Source: an uncultured Kiritimatiellota bacterium (GTDB taxonomy: Bacteria > Verrucomicrobiota > Kiritimatiellia > RFP12 > UBA1067). Taken from it: a stretch of DNA of 64,000 nt. The notes under the pieces are model-generated. The model saw nothing but the letters and a program-made list of their open reading frames with translations. It made no database searches and was not told where the DNA came from. This document shows positions 50,689-59,364 of this stretch, in pieces (within the stretch, counting starts at the first letter, position 1; the number at the start of each line of letters is the position of its first letter). The position numbers and the translations under genes were made by a program. The stretch is from assembly GCA_934621385.1 (NCBI GenBank), contig CAKTUI010000008.1:1-64000 (forward strand), in the 5' to 3' direction.

Positions 50689-52854
50689 TCAAAAGAAATC
50701 GTCCTTTTTAATTTGTGCGCCACCGCTCTTCACCACGAAACGCACATCGTTGATTTTTGTATTCCCGTCATAAACAACCGCAACATGGTCACCTGCAGAA
50801 GGCTTGGGGATTCGGACAGTGTAGCGTCCCGTTTCATTGCCGTCGGCAATCGCTGCATAGCTGATTCCATCGAATCTGACAGAAGGCGACATCAATGTTG
50901 AGGCGCAGAACAGCTGAAGAGTTATTTCCGTATCGCGGAATGTTACCTTGAATTCGTCTTCCACAAGGCGTACATGAACATTCTTGTCGAGCAATTCAAA
51001 TTCTATGACCGGCACTACCATTTCCTCCAATGTAGCACCTCCGTGGATTTCAACATCGCCTTTCCTGCCGCCTTTGAAACGGTCGTATCCAGCAAGAACG
51101 TGCCATTTCTCGTCATCACTTTCCGTAACACAAGCCGGAAGGACGCCATCGAACTCGCTTTTCCGACAGCATCTTCCACCATGTTTTCCTTTCTCCGGCA
51201 ATTCCCACACCGTTTCAGACTTGGAAATCACAGCAAGGCGAGTCGCTCCGTGATCGCTTGTGAGAACAACCTTGCTGCCGGGCTTCTTGCGAAGTCGCAT
51301 TGCTATTGCATTTATAGACTCCTCGACAACTATCAATTCATGCGGCAGTTCCGTGGCTGCACCAGTTGACGGCTCGTCGTATTTCTCAAAGTCACCATGC
51401 TTTATCTTGTCTAGTCTGGATACAGGAGGCATCTTTTCGCCCTGCCATTCATCATAGAAAGAGCGATTGACGCTAGTTATGGAAGGTAATTTCGCCCTGG
51501 CAGGCGTGACTTTCAATTTAAGGCCAAGGCGCTCTGCGGCAGATTGAATAAAGCCAAGGAATTCACAGCCGAGAGCGTCTATCCAGCAAAGAGCAACGCC
51601 ATTGGTGCCAATACTTTCAAGAACGGACTCGCGTGTCGGCAAAGTGAACTGCGGACGGTCTTCGGCAAAATCACGAGCAGCATCCATGAAGCTAGGCTCA
51701 ATTCGCCCTAATAATTTTTGCCGTTTATAATCCTGAAAGTACTTCGCAAGCACCTCCACGAACTCACCACTCGAAAAGGAAAATCCGCGCCAGTAGTTCC
51801 ACATCGCTGGGTATACATTTTCCACAGACACAGGAACCTCTCCTGCGTCCACAATCAGCCGTGTTATCTCCTCGCGCTCCACCTCTGTGCAGTCCGTCAT
51901 GTAGCGGATGCGTTCCGATGGATTGGCAATCCGTCGTGATTCGCGGATGTACTCAGTCACATCAGCCTTGTCAAATTGCGGAACAATCTTTTTCCTTGCA
52001 TCATAGAGCCGAGCAAAACGACCATCGTCAACTGAAACATCAAGGATTGCGCAGAGAAGATTTCTGTGCCACTCTGAATATTGCCTGGTTTTCGATATGG
52101 CAAATGCAATATACTGGTCGTCGCCAGTACCGTCTTCAAGGAATCTCAAGAGTGAATCCGGACTTGACAAGCTATCATCGCGAGCTCGCTCATCATTCAG
52201 GAATGCCGTCCATTGTTTTTCTGGGAACATTGTCTCCAGGACGGGACTTTGAGGATGCCGTTCCTTATACACTTCATATGCGGAATCAATACGGCGACAC
52301 CAGTTTGTGTTTAAGGGAACAACTGTCGTTATGGCAGTTATCGAATTATCGCAACCGTCCTCAAGAATCCGCAAGAGCGCCCTAAAGCCATTTGCTTTTG
52401 CGTTCTTGATAAGGCCGTCTCGAAAAATACGTAGCGACCAATGTTTTTCGGATTTTGCGAAGGACACGCCTCTTCGGCCCAGTATTCGAGGATCGTTTCT
52501 TGACTCTTCTTCGATAAACTCATGCACGCCCCATACTGGTACGACAAGACGAAGGCTGTGCAAAGGAAGCCCAAATATCCATTTCTTCACTTCTCTGTCG
52601 CCAGAAAGCGCAGCGTATTCGCCAATGCCAAGAAGAATCGCCTTGCCCTCCATGTGTGTAAGCGTGTCGCCAAGAGCGTCCAAGTCTGGAAGCGCATCGG
52701 ATGCTCGGCAGAAATCGCTGACACGTACCTTCTCGCATGAGGAAAGCGATGTGACAAGCATTGATAGGTCTGTGGACGCATCAAACGCCACGAAAAACGG
52801 GTTAGTCGCACCATTCCCGTTCAGATATTCCTGCGCAGCATTGACAATATCCAT
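50689..52854 (-). CDS. pglZ: BREX protein PglZ, alkaline-phosphatase superfamily
   Basis: A 721-residue PglZ-domain protein, the defining BREX component. The alkaline-phosphatase-like core shows GVALCWIDALGCEFLGFIQS (first metal Asp), PSITSVNRSFYDEW and KVVLTSDHGATRLAV (late metal Asp-His), with an N-terminal helical region and a beta-rich C-terminus. It probably binds metal and acts on nucleic acid or nucleotide phosphates within the BREX complex. The start at 52854 has AAAGGA 9 nt upstream; ATGs at 52860 and 52863 are possible and the latter overlaps the brxC stop as ATGA. Confidence 0.88.
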   Translation of the reverse strand: MDIVNAAQEYLNGNGATNPFFVAFDASTDLSMLVTSLSSCEKVRVSDFCRASDALPDLDALGDTLTHMEGKAILLGIGEYAALSGDREVKKWIFGLPLHSLRLVVPVWGVHEFIEEESRNDPRILGRRGVSFAKSEKHWSLRIFRDGLIKNAKANGFRALLRILEDGCDNSITAITTVVPLNTNWCRRIDSAYEVYKERHPQSPVLETMFPEKQWTAFLNDERARDDSLSSPDSLLRFLEDGTGDDQYIAFAISKTRQYSEWHRNLLCAILDVSVDDGRFARLYDARKKIVPQFDKADVTEYIRESRRIANPSERIRYMTDCTEVEREEITRLIVDAGEVPVSVENVYPAMWNYWRGFSFSSGEFVEVLAKYFQDYKRQKLLGRIEPSFMDAARDFAEDRPQFTLPTRESVLESIGTNGVALCWIDALGCEFLGFIQSAAERLGLKLKVTPARAKLPSITSVNRSFYDEWQGEKMPPVSRLDKIKHGDFEKYDEPSTGAATELPHELIVVEESINAIAMRLRKKPGSKVVLTSDHGATRLAVISKSETVWELPEKGKHGGRCCRKSEFDGVLPACVTESDDEKWHVLAGYDRFKGGRKGDVEIHGGATLEEMVVPVIEFELLDKNVHVRLVEDEFKVTFRDTEITLQLFCASTLMSPSVRFDGISYAAIADGNETGRYTVRIPKPSAGDHVAVVYDGNTKINDVRFVVKSGGAQIKKDDFF

Positions 52855-52859
52855 GATCA

Positions 52860-55800
52860 TCATTCCTTTGAAAGGATCGCAAGCCCTACATCAAGCGAAT
52901 TAACGACAAGATCTACGAGGTACTGCTTTGCTTCATCCGCACTCATTGCCCTTACTTTTCCGCGCACTCTCTCAGCACAGTTCAAGTTGTATTCGCTTTC
53001 GGCAAGTTTCTGGAGCGTTGCTTCAAGACGCGGATCGACAAGCCAGCTGTCTGGGTCTGCACTCAACTTGTTCAGTCGAGACCTAACGGACGCAAGGTCT
53101 GTCAGCACTACCGCATAGCGGCCGAGAACGCCGCGTCGGAATGCATCGTCAGCCTTTTCCCCGTCAAACCAACAAAACACTTCTGGGTGTACAGTAAAGA
53201 AATCGAGTGCCGCATCGACATTTGCAACGGACGATTCCTTGTTATTCAAAGCACCTATTGCCTTACGGACGCCGTCCAGAAGTGGCGTCCCCTCTGCCGG
53301 CACCATAGCGAGAACTGGTGTTGCAAATTGCTTCGCCCATGCCGACGGAGTTGTCGTGCCGGTTTCTTCATTCCACAGCGATAGCAACTTTGTCCGTCCC
53401 TGTTGACTTTTAATTTCAGAGACCTTCTGGACGAGCATCTGCTCGTAGGTCGGCTTATCGGCAAGGAACGACGATTTGTCCAACCCAGTAAGATAAAGAT
53501 CATCCATCTCCTGTGTGTCAAGCCCTGAAAGTTGCTCGCTGTAAGTTGCCTTGAACAAAGCAAGGCATCCTTCAAGCATATCACGGTTGACATCACCCAT
53601 ATCGGTGATTTCACGGAAGAACGCATCTCGCCTGTCATTCTGTTCCAGCCGCCCCCCAGATGCAATGTCCTTTAGAAGGCCAAGGAAGGTCTTGGATTGC
53701 GGCTTAAGTGCCACAAGAGTGGCACAGGGGATACGTATCGTGCGCGTTTTATCCCGCCACGCTTCCATACACTCCCAGAAAGAATTCACCGGCGTTATGA
53801 ATCCACGCTTGGACGATTCCGCAACTATGCGGTAGTCCCTCAAAAGTGCGCGTATTTCATTTTCTCCAGTCTCACGATGCCAGAGCCATGCGCCGTCAGT
53901 ACCGAAACAACGACGGACATCAGCAAGAGGGTCGGAAGCGTTTATTTCTTCCGCCGTCTTTCGGAAAAGCCCATCATCAAATTCGTCAAGCCAAGCGTTC
54001 ATTGCTTTAGTGGCATTTTCCTTTGTGAACAGAGCCGAAAGCCTGGCCTCCACACCGGGATCACCTGCTGCCATGCGTCCAATCTCGGTTGCAACGCCGG
54101 AGAGCGTGGCACCTTTCTGATTGGCCGGATTGGTGAGGAGAGTAAATTGCTCGATGTAGCGTTCCGAACCGACGGACTCAGGCAATGCCTCGAAACACCA
54201 CAAGGGGTATTGGAAGTCGCGTATTCGCACGGCCAAATCATGCGCCACAATGTCTATCGAGGCATTCTCCCCAAGGTTGAACACCGCCTTTGCAAGATCT
54301 GCGAACCGCCGCTGTTCCTCTGTCAGAACTCCGATGTATGCTTCGTGATATCTTCCGCTACCAGTGCCGAGAACCTTCTTAAAACAGGCGAGAATCGCCT
54401 CTGTCATGTTCGCCACAGTGAGAGGCGGACTTTCTCCGTCTCGGACGAAGCGATAATCCCCGCCCACATATTCTTTGAGGAGATATCCCACAAGAAAACC
54501 GTGCAACGCAGTAGGCATGAATCCAGCATCGAAGAGTGTTTCTATAATTTCGCCAAACTCGACTCTGCCTTCACCGCCAGACTTGAATGCGTATTTGAGC
54601 TTCTGCTCTACCTTTGACTTGATCTTGGAGATTGTCTGTGTAGGCGCGACTTTCCAATAATCCACTTTGTCTTTAACAGAGCCTATAAGGGCGTTTTCTG
54701 ATGCGGCATCCATCTTGCCGCCTTTCTCCCCATTCGGGAGATGCCCAAGGCCACCATACACGCCGGCGGACACCTCGGCTTTTGTCGCTTGGTTGAACTG
54801 AGTGTCTTTCAAGCCACGCTCAAACTCAAGCGCAAGTGGATACTTTTCAAGTACCGACAAACGCATCTCTTCTCCAACCTCAGAAGCCCCGTGGCAAACC
54901 ACACCAGTTGCATTTCGCTTCGTCCGCACGGTAAACGCACCAGTTGCAATTTTGTCTCTCCATGCGGAAAGTATCTTCTCCGCCTCGGATAATGCATTGT
55001 TGGACTGTTGCGCGTCTTTGCGAGCATACCAATTTGCTCTGGCCTTGTATTCAGCCCACTTTGCGAAATCGCCATCATCCAATTCCACGGAAGTCGCATC
55101 GATGAATACTACATTGCCGCTTCTCGGATCTGCGAGTGCCTTGCTTATCGCCTCTTTTGCAGCAACTGCATCCAGACTGTTCCGGCCAACCACAATCATG
55201 GCTCGCATCCTATAGTTCTTGGCATCTTGAGCCAAGAGCTGTCCAAGAATCTGCGAGAACGAATCCGGACCAGCAAGGCGTATGTCGAATCTCTCCTCCA
55301 ATGGACGCGACAGCCGAAGCACCTCTTCGCGTTGCCAATCCTTCAGCAGTTCCTTCGTCTTGGTTGTATGGAGGTAATTCTCCTTGAGTTTTTCAATTTC
55401 CTGCAAATCGCGACCACCGGTGGCCATTGGTGCCTGATAGACACGCTTCCCATTCACCTCTTCCACAAAAAGAATCTTGTCGGAGTTTGCAAGCTTGTTG
55501 GCAAGTGTTATTCCCGTGCCGCTTTCGAGACCCTCCACGCCCTCGAACGCAAGGCGAAGATTCTCCTCTGTCGCAAGAAACTCCGGCGGATTGTTGAGTT
55601 TCTTTGCAAGCGCCTGAAATATGAGAATAGTTTTCAGAACACGCTTCTCGGCAGAAACGAGCTTGCTGGATTTGTCGGGATACACTTCGAGAATCGCCCT
55701 TACTTGTGCATCTAGATTGCTCTTCCCGGTTTCGCCGGTACCTCTCAGCGTCTTGCCAGTCTCGTAGAAGTAGTCCCAAAGCAGATCAACGCCTAGCACG

Positions 55801-57074
55801 TCACCGTTCTCTGGGGAATGGTTCTTTATGTACCACTTAAACGCACGGGCATCCTCTTCCGCAGCAATAAACGTGAACATACTCCGTTGATTAGAGTCAA
55901 AAAGCGCGGCGATGTTCTTGAGAGCCAATGCGGCATATGGATGAAAAGGCAGCATAGCACGAAATACGCCCTCATCAACGTCCTTAAGCATCTTCGCAAT
56001 CTTCCGCCGCGGTTCCTCCATGCGCTCGTTCAAATCGTCAGAAAGCGCATCCCACTCCTGTTTGAAAGCAGGCTTCACCTTCAGCGCATCGCCGATCAGC
56101 TCAAATGCAATGTTTTCAGGAAGGCTTATCTCCATCGTCGGCTTGAAACGGTCGACAATAATTTGTGCAGAATTGTCGTTTTCCGGCAGGAACGATGTCG
56201 TGAAATGGGTTACAATCACAAGATTGAATCTAGTCAAGCCGGAAAGTTCCGCAAGCGACTGCAATGTATCGAGCTTCGTCTTGTTGTTCTTAAAGAACGC
56301 AGAGAACTCATCCCACACAAGTATGAGATGCAGATTGTTCTTCTCTACAGTTTCGCGTATCCAGGATGCAAGGTCTTCCTTTGAGAATCGTAGCGCTGTT
56401 ATACCCTTGTCCTTGGCGAGACGACGGATTTCCTTAAGCAGATCGTCCGCCATACCGCTTCCCTTTAGTGTCGCAAGCACATCGTCCGCAGACTTGCCGG
56501 CGAAGCATCCCTTATGGCAATATGGCGATTCCTTAATAAGCGCGTTGAAATAAGCTCGTTCTGTATTGCCCTCCAACCACTTGGCAATGCCACCACGCAG
56601 GGTCGCACCCGCATCGTATGGTACGCCGGAGTCCTCCAGCGCCTTTGAAAGACTTGAAAAGACGGCCTCAACAAGGTCTTCCGGGCCGGATATTGCATCA
56701 GACCCGTGCCGAGCGGCAACAACGATTTTTCTCGCCTTCCGATGACCGGCGAGTTTCTTTTTAAGGTCGCCCTCTGCTTTGAGAGGCGCATAATCATCGA
56801 AGTATGTGTTGAAATCAACATCGCTGCAGGTCAGAAGGCTACGAAGCGTCCACGTCACCTGGCTCTTGCCTGTACCATACGCGCCATGAACCCAAATGGA
56901 GTGTTTGTCCATCTCGCTGCCGCGCGCAAGCATCTTCTCAAGACGCTTCAAAAGCGCGACGAAGGTCTTGTGGGGGTATGTCGCTTTCCATCCGTCCGGA
57001 TGCGCATCAAATGTGGCCTGTGTAATCTCTGGCGGATTGTACTTAAGCTGGAAGTAATCGCTGTAGTTGGACAT
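52860..57074 (-). CDS. brxC: BREX protein BrxC, large P-loop ATPase
   Basis: A 1404-residue ATPase. Near the N-terminus is SIWVHGAYGTGKSQVTWTL (Walker A, residues 64-71); a Walker B-like LHLILVWDEFSAFF lies near residue 270. The rest is helical and ends in a region seen in BrxC/PglY proteins. BrxC forms the motor of BREX complexes and may bind DNA. The start at 57074 (MSNYSDYFQL) has GGGAGG about 9 nt upstream; a Met at 57095 overlaps brxP. Its length is within the family range. Confidence 0.88.
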   Translation of the reverse strand: MSNYSDYFQLKYNPPEITQATFDAHPDGWKATYPHKTFVALLKRLEKMLARGSEMDKHSIWVHGAYGTGKSQVTWTLRSLLTCSDVDFNTYFDDYAPLKAEGDLKKKLAGHRKARKIVVAARHGSDAISGPEDLVEAVFSSLSKALEDSGVPYDAGATLRGGIAKWLEGNTERAYFNALIKESPYCHKGCFAGKSADDVLATLKGSGMADDLLKEIRRLAKDKGITALRFSKEDLASWIRETVEKNNLHLILVWDEFSAFFKNNKTKLDTLQSLAELSGLTRFNLVIVTHFTTSFLPENDNSAQIIVDRFKPTMEISLPENIAFELIGDALKVKPAFKQEWDALSDDLNERMEEPRRKIAKMLKDVDEGVFRAMLPFHPYAALALKNIAALFDSNQRSMFTFIAAEEDARAFKWYIKNHSPENGDVLGVDLLWDYFYETGKTLRGTGETGKSNLDAQVRAILEVYPDKSSKLVSAEKRVLKTILIFQALAKKLNNPPEFLATEENLRLAFEGVEGLESGTGITLANKLANSDKILFVEEVNGKRVYQAPMATGGRDLQEIEKLKENYLHTTKTKELLKDWQREEVLRLSRPLEERFDIRLAGPDSFSQILGQLLAQDAKNYRMRAMIVVGRNSLDAVAAKEAISKALADPRSGNVVFIDATSVELDDGDFAKWAEYKARANWYARKDAQQSNNALSEAEKILSAWRDKIATGAFTVRTKRNATGVVCHGASEVGEEMRLSVLEKYPLALEFERGLKDTQFNQATKAEVSAGVYGGLGHLPNGEKGGKMDAASENALIGSVKDKVDYWKVAPTQTISKIKSKVEQKLKYAFKSGGEGRVEFGEIIETLFDAGFMPTALHGFLVGYLLKEYVGGDYRFVRDGESPPLTVANMTEAILACFKKVLGTGSGRYHEAYIGVLTEEQRRFADLAKAVFNLGENASIDIVAHDLAVRIRDFQYPLWCFEALPESVGSERYIEQFTLLTNPANQKGATLSGVATEIGRMAAGDPGVEARLSALFTKENATKAMNAWLDEFDDGLFRKTAEEINASDPLADVRRCFGTDGAWLWHRETGENEIRALLRDYRIVAESSKRGFITPVNSFWECMEAWRDKTRTIRIPCATLVALKPQSKTFLGLLKDIASGGRLEQNDRRDAFFREITDMGDVNRDMLEGCLALFKATYSEQLSGLDTQEMDDLYLTGLDKSSFLADKPTYEQMLVQKVSEIKSQQGRTKLLSLWNEETGTTTPSAWAKQFATPVLAMVPAEGTPLLDGVRKAIGALNNKESSVANVDAALDFFTVHPEVFCWFDGEKADDAFRRGVLGRYAVVLTDLASVRSRLNKLSADPDSWLVDPRLEATLQKLAESEYNLNCAERVRGKVRAMSADEAKQYLVDLVVNSLDVGLAILSKE

Positions 57075-57087
57075 TACTGTTTCCCTC

Positions 57088-59364
57088 CTATACATTGAAC
57101 AAGGCTATGACGTTAGCGGGAGTCTTGTCATCGGCGAGACGAACAAGCTCCAGGTCGTGTGTAGTGGTAAACGTAACGAAATCTGGATTTGTCCGTGAAA
57201 GCCCATTCAGGAGCGCCTCCATTTCGTCGCGCGCGAGCGCAAATATCTGCGCCGGGCTAACCCCCTCCGCCTCAACCGTGAAGTCCATAAGGCGTGAGAG
57301 AGGAAACTCCCAATATCCGCCACACTTTTCAGCGAACTTGTAGAGCGCATAAAGCATGACAAGCGGCGACGGCGCAACCGTCTTCGTTCGAGTGAGCGAA
57401 ACGATGTCCTGTCCCTTTGATACGACCCGACCAAAGTGGAAGCGCGTACTTAGCGGTATGTTGCACAGCCTTCCGAATGCGCGAATAACCGACATCACCC
57501 CATCTGGCTTAAGCCCAGTGACAGCTATCATGTCGTATAGTTCCTGACGGGGGTATTCGCGCCCCACATCCATATTCCGCACATACCATTCGATTTGTGG
57601 ATTGTCATATGAGAGGTTGGTGAGAATCAAACCCCATGTATCCTCTGCGTTCATGCCTATCCGCCTTGCTAATTCAAAGAATGGAGTTGCCTTATTCTTT
57701 GCAAGCAGTCCGGCATCTGAAAGGAAGCGTTTAAATTTAGTTATCTGCATAGGCCCCAGCGAGTTGTTTGACACAAAGTCAGAACCTCGGGAAAAGAAAT
57801 CCGTGACCCATTCTGGCTTCGGGGCGTGCGTAGCGAATGTGTTTATGCTTTTCATGTCTATTCTCTCCAGTGTTGCCTTCTTAAGTGAATCGGCTCGATA
57901 GCAGCCTTTCTCAATTTCATGGCATAGTCCGCAATGTATGCAATTGTCAATGTGTAGCCCATTCTTAAAAGAGAGCGCACCTGAACGACAATTCGCCTCA
58001 CATTCACCGCATCCAACGCAATATGATGCCTTATAAAAACATTGTTTGAGCCTCCTACCAAGAGAGGTCTTCGTGAGTGCGGACGGATACGATACTATCA
58101 GCACACCATCTGATTCTGTGGCTTCTAAATCAACAGGTCCATTTAGTGTCTTGATCCATTCTCGCCAGTCTGTTGTTGGATTAAGAAGGCGAAGTGTCGT
58201 ACGGCCATCTTTGGTTGCTTCTTGTATCTTCTCTTCGTTACCCTTAATGTCCCTGCCGTTCTTTCGAGCGACCCATCCACATTTCGCAATATATTCATTT
58301 GTGTCAGGGCAACTAATGCTACTCTTTACGTAATTAATAAATCGGTCAACGCCATCCTTATAGGCAGTATGCTCAAAATAATCAGAACGGCCACCTGCAC
58401 CGAGGGGACAAAAAAGACACCCTACGCGCACCATTCCCTTTACATAGGCACCGTTAATGAGTAATTGACGCGAGAAAATATAAATCCAAACCTCTGCGCT
58501 TGACCATTCCTGCATCGCATTGAAGGAGTATTGCCCCATCTGTTTCTTACTAAAATTCAGATAGTCATACTGTGAGCGAGCATCACTCTCATGTCCTCTC
58601 ACTCCAACAAAAGCCATTCCCGTATAGTCTCTTTTCCCGAGTATCTCGCGGATTTTGAGCGTCTGAGGGACGGACTTATGGACGGTACAGCACCATCTAA
58701 GAGCATGTGATGGCGGTCCGAAGAGCCGCCACGATTCCTCTGGCGTAAAACAGGACTTTGCACGGTAAAACGCGATACCATCCGCCTTGCATCTCGCTTC
58801 CACAGCCTCAACGGCTTTATAGGTGTCAGGGAATTCCATCCCCGTATCGCCAAACACAACCATGAATGCGGTGCGGGGCAATGCGCGACGGACGAGTTCC
58901 AGAAGCGCAATCGAATCTTTGCCGCCCGAAAACGCCACATGGAAACAATCAAGCTTCTTTTCGTATTTGCGATAGATGTCGTATATCTTCTTGACGGTGA
59001 GCGTTTCCAGCGCCTCAATACGGAGACGGTTTTTTGCGATCATCGCCTCAACATCCACGGGGATGAGTGTTGTTCCCTTTGGAAGTATCTCTTTGCCGGC
59101 CTCGTCCCTCAAGAGTTCAATTTCTGGTTTTACATAGAGGGAGCCGCCATTCGTCTTGGCTACCTTTTGACCGCGATACCAATAAAAATTCGACTCGGCC
59201 CAGAGGTACGGGGCGTCACTCGTGTTGTCATATTTCCAGAAATCTCCAAACCCCAACAAGTCGAGTTCTGCCGCCCATACTGGTCTGGGTTCTTTTGAGA
59301 ATTCCGAAAGCGAATCCGCAAGTAGCAGGCCTCCTGTTTCTGGATCATGTGAATATGTGTACAT
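57088..59364 (-). CDS. brxP: BrxP-like PAPS-reductase-family sulfur-transfer enzyme
   Basis: A 758-residue protein. The PP-loop CFHVAFSGGKDSIALL (SGGKDS, 146-151) and FMVVFGDTGMEFPDTYKA match PAPS reductase/DndC/SspD enzymes that activate substrates with ATP. Cluster-type cysteines appear in RWCCTVHK and VGCLFCPLG, then a ferredoxin-like pair CVGCGECEANC and CIHCGLCHEIEKGC. The C-terminal 250 residues are helical and unrecognised. Start at 59364 overlaps the previous stop as TAATG. Type 4 BREX is defined by such a PAPS-reductase gene instead of a methylase. With the operon's desulfurase, DNA sulfur modification is the leading hypothesis. Confidence 0.88.
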   Translation of the reverse strand: MYTYSHDPETGGLLLADSLSEFSKEPRPVWAAELDLLGFGDFWKYDNTSDAPYLWAESNFYWYRGQKVAKTNGGSLYVKPEIELLRDEAGKEILPKGTTLIPVDVEAMIAKNRLRIEALETLTVKKIYDIYRKYEKKLDCFHVAFSGGKDSIALLELVRRALPRTAFMVVFGDTGMEFPDTYKAVEAVEARCKADGIAFYRAKSCFTPEESWRLFGPPSHALRWCCTVHKSVPQTLKIREILGKRDYTGMAFVGVRGHESDARSQYDYLNFSKKQMGQYSFNAMQEWSSAEVWIYIFSRQLLINGAYVKGMVRVGCLFCPLGAGGRSDYFEHTAYKDGVDRFINYVKSSISCPDTNEYIAKCGWVARKNGRDIKGNEEKIQEATKDGRTTLRLLNPTTDWREWIKTLNGPVDLEATESDGVLIVSYPSALTKTSLGRRLKQCFYKASYCVGCGECEANCRSGALSFKNGLHIDNCIHCGLCHEIEKGCYRADSLKKATLERIDMKSINTFATHAPKPEWVTDFFSRGSDFVSNNSLGPMQITKFKRFLSDAGLLAKNKATPFFELARRIGMNAEDTWGLILTNLSYDNPQIEWYVRNMDVGREYPRQELYDMIAVTGLKPDGVMSVIRAFGRLCNIPLSTRFHFGRVVSKGQDIVSLTRTKTVAPSPLVMLYALYKFAEKCGGYWEFPLSRLMDFTVEAEGVSPAQIFALARDEMEALLNGLSRTNPDFVTFTTTHDLELVRLADDKTPANVIALFNV